Positions 33,431-43,260 are shown, counted from the first letter of the stretch. The stretch is 64,000 nucleotides of DNA from Doryteuthis pealeii (GCA_023376005.1 CM042181.1:18141200-18205199); one strand, 5' to 3'. Numbers and translations are program-made. Notes: generated by a model from the letters alone, not told the origin.

Positions 33431-33628
33431 ATGGATTCTGGTGATGTGTGGATCTGTAAGGAGTGTGACTGGGCCCTGTTGTCAAAGGCAGGCTTGGTCA
33501 ATCATATGAAGTCACATGAGAGCTACCCAACTGCAATTGTTGTCTCTACCATGCCACACTCTGATTCCCAGCATGATCCCAATTTGGCAATTGTGCAAAT
33601 ATCCCTAATTAATCAATATCTTGATTAA
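33431..33628 (+). pseudogene. single C2H2 finger LINE-tail fragment
   Basis: MDSGDVWICKECDWALLSKA continuing GLVNHMKSH gives one CxxC...HxxxH finger like the first finger at 30986. It starts after a TGTA/GGTA microsatellite, again as at 30986. Confidence 0.5.
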
Positions 33629-33815
33629 TTCATTAAAATTAAACCTGATGATCCTTTTTGGTGAAACTTAAGTGGGTTATTTCTATGTATACCTTTATAC
33701 TATATATATATATATATAGTTTCAAGTAACTATTCCTATTTCATAATAAGGTTTTGTGTTCCAACTCCACTGCACTGGAGGTATCTTAAATCAATAAAAG
33801 AAACATAATTCTCAC

Positions 33816-33870
33816 TTTGATGTAATCTTCAATCATTTTCTTTCCTCGCATCACATATGCAAATTTCGCA
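33816..33870 (-). pseudogene. partial copy of AKAP14 exon 2 end plus donor (copy D)
   Basis: AAAGAAAATGATTGAAGATT, ACATCAAA, then GTGAG on the - strand resembles the last 45 nt of exon 2 and its donor (…KMIEDYIK-gtgag). No acceptor is seen before it. Confidence 0.5.
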
Positions 33871-34323
33871 CGGGTTGGGCAACGCTGGATGTAAGATGTT
33901 GAGTAGGGCAGACACTTATTATTTAAGACCTAACTTCCCACACCTTATTTGATCTTAATATATATGTGACTTGAGATCACTAAAGCAATAAGTTTTAGCA
34001 ACACTTTCGCACCATTAAACCCCTTTTAAAATATACTATCTGTAGAGAACTAACTCAGGTTAATGTTTAAAAACAGGTTTTATTTCAGGAATGTGTACAA
34101 TGAGGTCAGTGTGGTTGTATGTCCATGTTAGTAGTAGTCCCTATTTCCAGGGTCTTGCCCTATCGAGATTTTTCCCTTAATCTCGCTAGGTCGAGATGTC
34201 AGGACACTACACTATCCTTGTTTTGTCTTTTACTCCTTTCTTATTACAGTATTTTCTATTATATACAACACAACGCATTGGAAATTTAAGAGGGTAATTC
34301 AATAAAGAAACATAATTTCTTAC

Positions 34324-34385
34324 CTTAATGTAATCTACAATCATTTGTTTTCCTTGGATCACATTAAATTCTGCAATAGTTGTAT
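34324..34385 (-). pseudogene. partial copy of AKAP14 exon 2 end plus donor (copy C)
   Basis: Reads TTIAEFNVIQGKQMIVDYIK followed by GTAAG. Identical to the exon-2 end at 17 of 19 residues from TIAEF onwards, with an intact donor, but the upstream part of exon 2 is missing. Confidence 0.6.
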
Positions 34386-34544
34386 TGTGACTGACTTGCT
34401 TCATTTCTTTTCTACTGCTTCTTCTAGTGGCTGTTTCATCTTTACTTCTATGGCCGGTTGTTGTCTAGTCTCTTTTTGTTGCTAACGGCTTACTTTCGGG
34501 ATAATTATTTAAGTCATGCAAATAATTACTACAAGACTTTGATT

Positions 34545-35370
34545 TTCTTTGATCAAAGATTTTATTTCTATTTTACCCATCTTCATTCACCGCGCGGAGT
34601 TAGCAACCTTGCATTAGCACGTCTGCTCTGTCGGTTGAAAAATCTGATTTCCTAACTAGTGAAATCACGTGACATGCGAGATTCTGCCTTTGGGGTACCA
34701 ATGGTCTGGTATTTTACTATGAATTAACTTTTTGCGAATTGGGTTACGGTTTAGGGGTTTGGGGATTAAGGTTGGTTTTAATTACGTATTGCTTAAAAAA
34801 ACAAAAAAAAATTACTATACATTTAATTAACCATTGAAATTAATTATTTGTTTGTGTTAGTATTGCAATGTATAATTTCAATTAAACTTGATTTAAAAAA
34901 AATATTTTTCAACATTAAATGTATAGTAATTTTTTTGGGGGGTGGGGGTGGGGTTAAGCAATACGTAATTAAAAACAACCTTAATCTCCAAACCCCTAAA
35001 CCATAACCCAATTCGCAAAAAGTTCATTCATAGACAGTAGTTAAACTGTCATGGGGGACCACTAAAAAACTTCCGTTTTAATTTTCCGACCAATTTGCAA
35101 GTTTAGCCTTAAGGTTTATGGGGCTAAGTTAAGTTCGTTGGTTCTTTGTTCTTGAAAATGGAATTTAAGGAACGAAAAGGAATGAAAAGGAAAGATTTTA
35201 TTTCTATTTTACCCATCTTCATTCATCGCGCGGAGTTAGCAACCTTGCACTAGCACGTCAGCTCTGTCGGTTGAAATATCTGATTTCCTAACTAGTCAAA
35301 TCACATGACGTGCGAGATTCTGCCTTTGGGGTACCAATGGTCTGGTATTTTACCAGCGGAAATCTACCCA
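34545..35370. repeat. direct 170-bp repeats flanking a ~320-bp palindrome
   Basis: TTTATTTCTATTTTACCCAT... at 34558-34720 is repeated at 35197-35360. Between them a palindrome centred near 34880 carries ATTACGTATTGCTTAA and its inverse. The second fold of the A-A'-A structure (48.3 kb) coincides with this palindrome. Confidence 0.7.
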
Positions 35371-35565
35371 CCTACACTCTGATTTGAAAGCCCCTTATTC
35401 TACAAGGTTTGTCAATAATTTATTCTACCCCATAAATTATGTAACAATTTAATGCAAATATGTGTGTCCCAGAACACACTAAATCAAAAAGCTATCAGCA
35501 TCACTGCGTATAGATATGAGACTAGCTATATAACACAATGCATTGGAAATTTAATAATTTCTCAC

Positions 35566-35615
35566 CTTAATGTAATCTTTAATCATTTTCTTTCCTTGCA
35601 TTAAATTAAATTCTT
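35566..35615 (-). pseudogene. partial copy of AKAP14 exon 2 end plus donor (copy B)
   Basis: AATGCAAGGAAAGAAAATGA, TTAAAGATTACATTAAG then GTGAG on the - strand. The frame corresponds to MQGKKMIKDYIK. It abuts the hammerhead-like motif at 35622. Confidence 0.5.
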
Positions 35616-35621
35616 GTTACA

Positions 35622-35661
35622 TACGCCTATCGTTTCAACGCTATACAGCGCTTTTCATCAG
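35622..35661 (-). ncRNA. hammerhead-like motif, second class
   Basis: On the - strand: CTGATGA, AA, stem II AGCGCT-GTAT-AGCGTT (one G-U), GAA, stem III ACG-ATAGG-CGT, then A. Core and stem III fit; two extra A residues precede stem II. Copies at 49073-49112 and, with indels, 47480-47526. Confidence 0.45.
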
Positions 35662-35669
35662 GGTTTACC

Positions 35670-36822
35670 AAAGAAAGATGAGAGGTATACATATAAGAAT
35701 TTGGCAATGAATGACAAGACAACGTATATATATTTATAACATAACATTTAATTCAAATTTGTAAGCTTGGAGAATCATGATACGGACGCCGACAGGCTAG
35801 GATTCATAATGTCATTTGGCGGAATTATTTCTTCAAATCAATTTATAAATGTTTGCAACGAAAGAAATTTGCACTTATCTTTTTATGGGTGATTCATTTT
35901 CTGTATTAATGACTATTCCGGGTATTATTCTTTATGTGGCGTTCTTGGTCATGGTAACTTTCTTCTTGGACATAACTTTTCTCCCCTCCCCCACGAGATG
36001 TTCGCTGACCAGGTCCCAAGTACTGACTGCTGAAACTGCTACCAGGGATCGCATTCCCTTCCCCCAAATCGTGACGTCACCTGTGGAGTTTTGCGTACGT
36101 GGGTAAAGCAACAAGTGTAGTATCAGTTTTTCGTTTCCCTCCGCAAGGTCGGCTACGTGCTAATGACGAAGTGAAATTTTTCTTCTTCCGGTGAGCTTTA
36201 GGGTCACATTCTGCCCCCCCCCTCTCCTGGCGTCAGCCAGTCTCTAAGAATATTCTAAAAAGTTCTAAATTGTTTATCATTTGATTAAACGTAAACATTC
36301 TGCAATTGTTCCCCATTGAAAATCTTAACACCAACAGATTCTACCCCAACTTTGGGTGAACGAACATAACAGCAGACCCCAACTACAAATGAGCCTACAA
36401 CCAGATTTTTTTACTCCCACAAGAACTCTACAAAAAGATATGTGTATTATGAATTGTTACTTTATATATATGTGACTTGAGACCGCTATAGCAATAAGTT
36501 TTAGCAACACTTGCATCATTAAACCCTTTTTAAAATATAGTATATAACAACAGCAACCTTGAGCTCCTTTTTGATCTCCATGTTTCCAACACACGTGGGC
36601 ATGCTACAAAGTCAGAAAACAGCACTGCTCACGTGACTTTCGGAAACATTTTTTCACGCTCAGAATTGCGGAGACATGGAATAAACTGCCCGCGTCTGTT
36701 GTAGGCTGCTGAAGCACTGTCTTTCAAAGCCTCCATGCTTCCTGTAGTCCGCCGACACTGTGCACCTGAGCATTGTACACAATAAATTTAATTATTATTA
36801 ATAAAGAAATGTAATTTCTCAC
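35670..36822. other. AKAP14 intron 2, no gene recognised
   Basis: The 85-aa + strand frame at 35849-36106 has a hydrophobic N-half but no family I know, and it changes length between A copies. 36470-36545 repeats the segment at 33960-34035 (AGCAATAAGTTTTAGCAACA). 36550-36720 looks like eroded retroelement sequence. Confidence 0.4.
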
Positions 36823-37196
36823 CTTAATGTAATCTTCAATCATTTGTTTTCCTTGCATCACATTAAATTCTGCAATTGTTCCCCATTGAAAATCCTGCAT
36901 TTTATAATCATCGCTGAGTTCGTAAACCTGTGCAGACTTTTTTGACAGCTGAGTGCAATTAGGACAAAATTCCTGCTGGACTTTGAACACCGTCTGGTTA
37001 ACAAATTGGTCAACGAGTTTATCACACTGCGAACATTCACCGGACGTCGCGGATATAAACTGTTGGCAAGAATGACATGGCTCGGGTTGGATATCTTTCA
37101 ACGTCCGATCAATTAGTTCATCAACATATTCATTGGCTGTTTGCTCGATATATTGTTCCAGAGACCTCGGGGACATACACAAATCATCTAAGGGGC
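36823..37196 (-). CDS. AKAP14: AKAP14 (AKAP28-like), coding exon 2
   Basis: 374-nt exon between TTTGTTTTCAG and GTGAGAAATT, residues 4-127. A-kinase anchoring proteins of this type tether PKA regulatory subunits in cilia. Residues 15-38 (LEQYIEQTANEYVDELIDRT...) have the small/hydrophobic spacing of an RII-binding amphipathic helix; 62-79 (KLVDQFVNQTVFKVQQEF) may be a second. C43-x2-C46, C57-x2-C60 and C80-x2-C83 form three CxxC pairs that I do not know from vertebrate AKAP14. The end, FQWGTIAEFNVMQGKQMIED, matches the conserved W-x-x-x-G/A-E-F-x-V-x-x-G-x-x-Q-I block. The phase-1 start fits exon 1 (ATGGCAG). Confidence 0.87.
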
Positions 37197-37460
37197 CTGA
37201 AAACAAAGAATTGTGCAAGGAATATTACTACGTGTAATAAGTAATTGAGAGTTATCTCCCCTATTTTATTATTACCTCCCTTTGGGGAACTCTTTGGTGT
37301 TTACAGGAGTATTAAATGAATATTTAATTTATCGTCAATATCATTATGCATAGAACAAAGAGCAACCCTGTGTTATATACACTCAAAATTTCAGTATACA
37401 ATTATAAAAATTGTTTTTTACTCTCATTCTTTTTTCAGTAACAAGAAGTTATCTAAAAAG

Positions 37461-37528
37461 TTCATTGGCCGTTTGCTCGATATATTGTTTCAGAGATCTC
37501 AGGGACATGCACAAATCATCTAAGGGGC
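37461..37528 (-). pseudogene. partial copy of AKAP14 exon 2 start with acceptor
   Basis: TTTGTTTTCAG then the first ~70 nt of exon 2 (PLDDLCMSLRSLKQYIEQTA), ending after ANELFR in a stop as homology fades. If spliced from exon 1 it would give a truncated product. Confidence 0.55.
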
Positions 37529-37827
37529 CTGAAAACAAAGAATTGTGCAAGGAATATTATTACTACTTCAAGAGTTTCCATAATCTAATGCTATTATGAT
37601 AATGATATTATCTGTTGCGCGCTATTCTGCATTAGTACTATTATTTGTATTACATAGGATACGTGTATAAATATTTTTTAAAGAATACAAGACCATCGGA
37701 TATTACGACAACTTCATAGTGTATATAAACTAATTATCTCATTTATATTTTATAAATAAACTATATTGATTATAAATTAGGTTCTCATTAATAAATCCTT
37801 TAGATTATTGTGGAATCTGTGACGTAA

Positions 37828-38400
37828 GCCGTGACGTAGTTTCGGCTTCAGACAGAAATGCAATCTATTTCCATTATAGATAGATGTTTCCAAGAAATTA
37901 TGGGAATTAAAACTTTATAAGGATTAATTCTCACATGTAGGGGATTCCAATATACAGGTGTAAGGTTCAAGGTTATAATATGAACATACAACTCCGACAC
38001 GCTTGTGGGACAAAACATTTTATAAATCAAAACAGCACGGAAATAAGACATTATACAATAACAATAAAATACATGTACATAAACATACAAGAGTAAAGAT
38101 AAAAGGACTGGAGTGTCCATACATACAAAATCACTTACTAGTGATGGGGGGGGGGCGAAGCCTCCAGTAGAGTAACATAGCATTTGGGGCAGAAGCCCCC
38201 ACCGAGAAGGGTGTGACAATGGTCTAACCCATGTGGTTGTTCCAGGAGATGTAGCTAAAAGAGGGAGAACAGTTTGGACCTCGCACTTAAATACCAGACC
38301 TCTCTGGTGGCTGGCACGGAAACCCAGTGGGAAGATAACTCTTCCAAGCAAAGGGAACATAATCCCAACACTGGTAAATAACTTAATTCTTTTATATATT
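37828..38400 (-). repeat. dispersed element in AKAP14 intron 1
   Basis: Starts with a Helitron-like 5' motif on the - strand (TCTATCTATAATGGAAATAG, then CTGAAGCCGAAACTACGTCA, similar to the family-1 start). To the right it contains the repeat also found at 8346-8700. The 170-aa - strand frame is repeat-derived: it is shortened in A2 and broken in A'. Confidence 0.5.
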
Positions 38401-38820
38401 GGGGAATAAATCCTAATTCCAATATATGAGAATATTACCGTATTTCGAGTATATTGGGAAAATATTTCAAGGGTTTTTTGGCGGAAATTACTGCAACTTT
38501 CGGCTGACTTCTGAAGACGGTTGGAAAATTAAAACGGAAAGTTTTTTGGTGGTCCCCAATAACAGTTTAACTACAGTCTATGAATTAACATTTTGCAAAT
38601 TGGGTTACAGTTTTAGGGGATTAAAGTTGTTTTTAATTACGTATTGCTTAAAAAAAAAAACAATAAAAAACCCAAATTACTATACATTTAATGTTGAAAA
38701 ATATTTTTTTAAACTAAGTTCAATTGAAATTATACATTGCAATACTAATACAAACAACTGTCTCAATAATGGGTTCAATAATTAATTTCAATGGTTAATT
38801 AAATGTAAAAGTGCATCAAC
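38401..38820. repeat. dispersed AT-rich element related to 34720-35100
   Basis: GAAGTTTTTTGGTGGTCC, AACAGTTTAACTACAGTCTA and TAATTACGTATTGCTTAA recur in the same order (inverted) at 34900-35090. Not coding. Confidence 0.5.
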
Positions 38821-38824
38821 TACA

Positions 38825-38909
38825 ATTGGTATCACTTTGACTTTCATATTCCATAACTTTTTCAGTTCTCTGGCAAGGTCCAGGTATTTGTCCATTTTTT
38901 CGTTTTCCT

Positions 38910-38913
<4 letters not shown>
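38825..38913 (-). pseudogene. LINE ORF2 C-terminal fragment next to (ATT)n
   Basis: - strand reading MKENEKMDKYLDLARELKKL, WNMKVKVIPIVV, the widespread LINE tail block (DLARELKKLW-x-x-K-V-x-V-I-P-I-V-V). It begins right at an ATT trinucleotide run. Copies: 44248-44346 (+) and 52297-52385 (-). Confidence 0.7.
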
Positions 38914-38947
<34 letters not shown>

Positions 38948-39132
38948 GAACTAATGCAGAATAGCGCGCAAGAGATAAATACATTAGATTACGTAAAAAA
39001 AAAGCATTGGATTTCAGTACATTCACGGAAATACTATTATCATTATTATTAAAAAATTTAAAAATTTAAAAACAAAAAGAAATAACAAAAAACGGGAATA
39101 TGTATCCCTATCCAAAATATGTTACATCTTAC

Positions 39133-39139
39133 CTGCCAT
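39133..39139 (-). CDS. AKAP14: AKAP14 (AKAP28-like), coding exon 1 (7 nt)
   Basis: On the - strand ATGGCAG is followed by GTAAGATG, a good donor. One leftover base (G) joins GC at the start of exon 2 to give Gly, so the protein begins MAGPLDDLC. With the other four exons this gives 699 nt, exactly 233 codons including the stop. No other ATG-plus-donor in phase 1 was found nearby. An X-box lies 12 bp upstream of this ATG. Confidence 0.72.
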
Positions 39140-39283
39140 CTTTGTTTTTAGTTGCTATAGTAACGTATCGTCTTAATGAACCAATCAAAATCGATGTAAT
39201 AAATTCCGTCGGAATACGACGTGTTTGTAAGCCTCTTTTTCATTGGTTCGCCGTTTTTAACATGCGCAAGTTAAATTATAGTA
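39140..39283. promoter_or_regulatory. divergent AKAP14/CDC16 promoter with RFX X-box
   Basis: The two start codons face away from each other across this 144-bp stretch. GTTGCTATAGTAAC (39151-39164) matches the X-box consensus RYYNYY-N1-3-RRNRAC at every position; RFX factors use it in ciliary genes, and AKAP28 is an axonemal protein. CCAAT at 39181-39185, the reverse ATTGG at 39242-39246 and the NRF1-like ATGCGCA at 39262-39268 complete a TATA-less bidirectional promoter. Full copies lie at 52610-52753 and, inverted, 43880-44022. Confidence 0.65.
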
Positions 39284-39376
39284 ATGGCGGGTGAAATAGA
39301 AAGTTGTGTCGAAGAAACGTCGTGTGGAGTCAGTTTACGGCAGATTCGAGATCGTGTCCGTCAATATATTGATAAA
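39284..39376 (+). CDS. CDC16: CDC16/APC6 first coding exon, copy in A1
   Basis: 93 nt from ATG to GTAAGT, identical to 52754-52846: MAGEIESCVEETSCGVS, then LRQIRDRVRQYIDK. The L-x-x-[IL]-R-x-R-V-R-Q-Y-[IL]-D block is the start of CDC16, used for dimerisation and APC/C assembly. This copy is separated from exon 2 by the inverted block, so the 52754 copy is the likelier partner if the layout is real. If A-A'-A is an assembly error, the two are one exon. Confidence 0.8.
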
Positions 39377-39599
39377 GTAAGTTAGATAAATGTCTTCTGT
39401 AAAAGTTTATATTATATATGCGCCATTTTAATGCATTACTCGTTGTTTATAGTTAAGTATTTGTCTAGCACCCTCCCTTTTAAAATAGAGTCCATATTTA
39501 TTTACGTACGATATTTTTTTAAAACTTTTTGGTTTGTCGAACATTTTGATAGAAATTTAAAGTTATTAATTAAATTATTTGGGTATTTTGATCTTTTGT

Positions 39600-40232
39600 A
39601 GTCCCGGTCTCCTGTCTTAGTTTACGCTATGTTTTAGCGTGCCGGTGTCAGGCGAATTTCCGGCCCTACAGAATTCTGCCAAAAAAAATGTCAATATTAT
39701 GACATTTCTTTCAGTTAGCAGAATTCATGGTTCTTTTTTTATTAAAAACAAAATTCCCGTATATAAACTTATAAAAATCTTCTGATATAATTATTCAGAC
39801 TCTTCTTATCTTTATAGAAAAAAAAATGTGTGTTTATTTTTTAAGATTTTATAAAATGAAATAAAATACACCTCGTAAAATTTTGTTTTTTTCGAATCGT
39901 GTTAATTTAGATGTTTATTTTACAATAATTTTTTTACAATAAAGTTTATTTTACATAAATATTTTTACAATAAAGTTTATTTTACATAAATATTTTTACA
40001 ATAATTTTTCCGAATCGTGTTAATGTTGTTGTTTATTTTACAACCCCCCGTCTTTTAAAAATAAATGTTTTTTTTTGTTTTTTTGGGGGGGTGGGGGTAT
40101 TTGTACAAATTTCAATTGAATATTCATAAAAATTATATAAATGTCTTCTCTAAAAGTTTCTCAAATTTCAAAACAATTTTCATACCGTATTATTTTTATT
40201 TAAAACAAATGTCACCACTTTTTAATACAATT
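39600..40232. mobile_element. arm of a large TIR element (GTCCCGGTCTCCTG end)
   Basis: GTCCCGGTCTCCTGTCTTAG, GCTATGTTTTAGCGTGCCGG and GGCGAATTTCCGGCCC start an arm that returns inverted at 43500-43565. In A2 (from about 53070) a diverged inverted partner lies at 55030-55290. CDC16 intron 1 thus holds a long fold-back element. Confidence 0.6.
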
Positions 40233-40238
40233 TATTAG

Positions 40239-40441
40239 GTACCACCAGACCGTTTAGGTCATCTTGAATAAAACGGAAATAGATATTTCCGAACTTTGTT
40301 TATCAAAAATCTCGTTAAAAAAAGATCGTGCAGTGTTGTTACAAAGAAAAATAGTTAATTCAAAGATCAAATTATCCGATTGGGAAAAATTACATCGTTA
40401 TCTTAAAAAATAAACAAACCTATCCATATTACGTGCGAAAG
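40239..40441 (+). other. exon-like open segment in palindrome left arm, family unknown
   Basis: Preceded by TTTATTAG and ended by GAAAGGGTAATT, it reads LKKDRAVLLQRKIVNSKIKL, SDWEKL in one frame with a frameshift near 40270. Its inverted partner is 42689-42489. The Lys-rich sequence does not match CDC16 or AKAP14; it may be transposon-encoded. Confidence 0.3.
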
Positions 40442-42488
40442 GGTAATTTTCAGGCCGCGATTTAGAGAGAAAGAAATACATATTATTACCCTCTTACAGT
40501 TATGCATCTAAGTACGGATGGGTGTAACGGACAAACTTTTTTAGCCAAATTTTTTCTATTAAAATGAATAAAATCTTTAAAAACTTTAATATTACAATTT
40601 AAAATGAATAACATCTTTAAAGACTTTAATATTACAATTTAAAATGAATAACATCTTTAAAAACTTTAATATTACAATTTACTATGAATAAAAACTTGAA
40701 AAACTTTAAATCTTAAAATTTCGCAGTGAAATTGACGTTAAAAATGTCTTCGGTTTTAGTATTAATTCTTAAAATCGAAAATAAAATGAAAATTTGAATA
40801 TTTTTTCTAAGAGAAAAACTGATAAAACAATCATTCAATATATTATTTTTATTCTAATTGGTCGTAAAAGTTAAATAAAATATTTTTTTACGCTCAGAAA
40901 AACAAACTTTAGTTACCGAGAAGCGTCTCGTCATATGTCAGTTTTGCTCTTCCGTACATTCTAAGAATCACACATTACTATTCAACAATAAAAATTACAA
41001 ATTCTTTTAAAAATATTAATCGAGCACGGATCGGACCAACTTTTAGTTCACCTGAATTCTAAAATTCATGTTTTTAAATATCCGTGAAAATTTTGATTTT
41101 TTTCCACAGAAAAAAAAAAAATTTAATTTATTTCACGCAGAAAATAAAAATATTTAATCACACAAAAGATTGAAAATCTCGTAAAAATTAATTTCTTAAA
41201 AATTTTTTTTTTTTTTTTTTACAATTTAATAGATATAGTACATACCAATTACATAAGAAAAAAAAAGTTTTCAAATATTAATATTATGACATTTTTTTTG
41301 CACTTTTTATTTCCGATTTCATTATTTTTTCCTAAAAAAACTATAATTCCGTACGTTATACAATTTCATTGATATAGTTATTCAGACCTTATCTTTATAG
41401 AAAAAAAGTACCAAAATTTTTTTCCACATCATTTTTTTTTATCTCATAAAATAAAATAGGGGGGGTGATAGACATCGTAAAAAATATTTCCCCTAATATA
41501 TTTTAGAAAAAAACTTAATGTGGAAAAAAAATTTGTACTTTTTTCTAATAAAGATAAGAGTCTGGAATAAACTATATCATTGAAATTGTATTCGTACGGA
41601 ATTATAGTTTTTTTAGGAAAAATAATGAAATCGGAAATAAAAAGTGCAAAAAAATGTCCTAGATATTAATATTTGAAAACTTTTTTTTTCTATGTAATTG
41701 GATGTTACTATATTCTATTAAATTGTAAAAAAAAAAAAAATTTTTAAGAATTATTTTACGAATTCAATCTTTTGTGTGATTAAAAAATATTTATTTTTGC
41801 GGAAAATAAATTAAATTTTTTTTTTTCGTGGAAAAAATCAAAATTTTCAACCGGATATTTAAAAACATGAAATTTTAGATTCGGTGAAAACTAAAGTTGG
41901 ATCGATCCGTGCTCGATTTAATTTTTTAAAAGAAATTGTAATTTTTATTGTTGAATAGTAATGTGTGATTCTTAGAATGTACGGAAGAGCAAAAACTGAC
42001 ATATGACGAGACGCTTCTCGGTACTAAAGTTTGTTTTTCTGAGCGTAAAATATTTATTTAACTTTACGACAATTAGAATAAAAATATATTGAATGATTGT
42101 TTTATCAGTTTTTCTCTTAGAAAATATTCAAATTTTCATTTATTTTCGATTTTAAAGATTAATAACTAAAACCGAAGAGCATTTTTTAACGTCAATTTCA
42201 CTGCGAAAATTTTAAGATTAAAGTTTTTCAAGTTTTTATTCATAGTAAATTGTAATATTAAAGTTTTTAAAGATGTTATTCATTTTAAAATTGTAATATT
42301 AAAGTCTTTAAAGATGTTATTCCATTTTTAAATTGTAATATTAAAGTTTTTAAAGATTTTATTCATTTTTAATAGAAAAAATTTGGCTAAAAAAGTTTGT
42401 CCGTTACACCCATCCGTACTTAAGATGCATAACTGTAAGAGGGTTAATATATGTATTTTTTCTCTCTAAATCGCGGCCTGAAAATTAC

Positions 42489-42689
42489 CTTTCGCACGTA
42501 ATATGGATAGGTTTGTTTATTTTTTAAGATAACGAGTAATTTTTCCCAATCGGATAATTTGATCTTTGAATTAACTATTTTTCTTTGTAACAACACTGCA
42601 CGATCTTTTTTTAACGAGAATTTTGATAACAAAGTTCGGAAATATCTATTTCCGTTTTTATTCAAGATGACCTAAACGGTCTGGTGTAC
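42489..42689 (-). other. exon-like open segment in palindrome right arm, family unknown
   Basis: Mirror of 40239-40441 with the frame open for 73 residues (NKNGNRYFRTLLSKFSLKKD...QTYPYYVRK). Flanked by an AG (TTTATTTAG) and a GT (CGAAAG-gtaatt) in splice-like positions. Confidence 0.3.
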
Positions 42690-42924
42690 CTAAATAAATT
42701 GTATTAAAAAAAGTGGTGACATTTGGTTTAAATAAAAATAATACGGTATGAAAATTGTTTTGAAATTTGAGAAACTTTTAGAGAAGACATTTATATAATT
42801 TTTATGAATATTCAATTGAAATTTTGTACAAATACCCCCACCCCCCCAAAAAACAAAAAAAACATTTATTTTAAAAGAACGGGGGTGTAAAATAAACAAC
42901 AACATTAACACGATTGGAAAAATT

Positions 42925-43260
42925 ATTGTAAAAATATTTATGTAAAATAAACTTTATTGTAAAATATTTATGTAAAATAATTTATTGTAAAAATTATTGT
43001 AAATAAACTTTATGTAAAATATTTATGCTAAAATAAACTTATTGTAAAAATATTTATGTAAAATACTTTATTGTAAAAATAATTTATGTAAATAAACTTT
43101 ATTGTAAAAAAATATTTATGTAAAATAAACTTGTATTGTAAAATATTTATGTAAAATAAACTTTATTGTAAAAATTATTTTATGTAAATAAAACTTTATT
43201 GTAATATTTATGTAAATAAACTTTATTGTGAAAAAATTATTGTAAAATAAACATCTAAAT
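42925..43260. repeat. ~31-bp tandem repeat in A'
   Basis: About ten copies of the complement of TTTTTACAATAAAGTTTATT-TTACATAAATA. The same site has about three copies in A1 (39920-40010) and about eight in A2 (53398-53655). Confidence 0.8.

Larger units (their letters stand above)
34838..40232 (+). repeat. A-A'-A structure: first forward copy (A1)
   Basis: Near identical to 48301-53873 and, inverted, to 42690-48290. It contains AKAP14 exons 1-2, the divergent promoter and CDC16 exon 1. Compared with A2 I see only scattered substitutions and repeat-number changes. Confidence 0.9.
40236..42690. repeat. core of the first large palindrome (centre ~41480)
   Basis: GGTACCACCAGACCGTTTAG at the left returns as CTAAACGGTCTGGTGTACC at the right. 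In between, GACGAGACGCTTCTCGG, GTACGGAAGAGCAAAA and TTTCCGATTTCATTATTTTT pair across the centre. Arms of ~1.2 kb differ mainly by one-base indels. This stretch is absent from A2, which diverges at about 53873. Confidence 0.85.

Noticed and set aside
35849..36106. 85-aa hydrophobic + frame as a membrane protein gene
   Set aside because: No start context, splice sites or family match, and its C-terminal part changes between A1 and A2.
37848..38360. 170-aa - strand frame, conserved in A2
   Set aside because: Built from a dispersed repeat also at 8346-8700, shortened in A2 and broken in A'; conservation only reflects the A duplication.
40239..40441. additional CDC16 exon between exon 1 and exon 2
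   Set aside because: Exon 1 and the exon at 58481 join in phase and give contiguous CDC16 homology, leaving no room for this segment.
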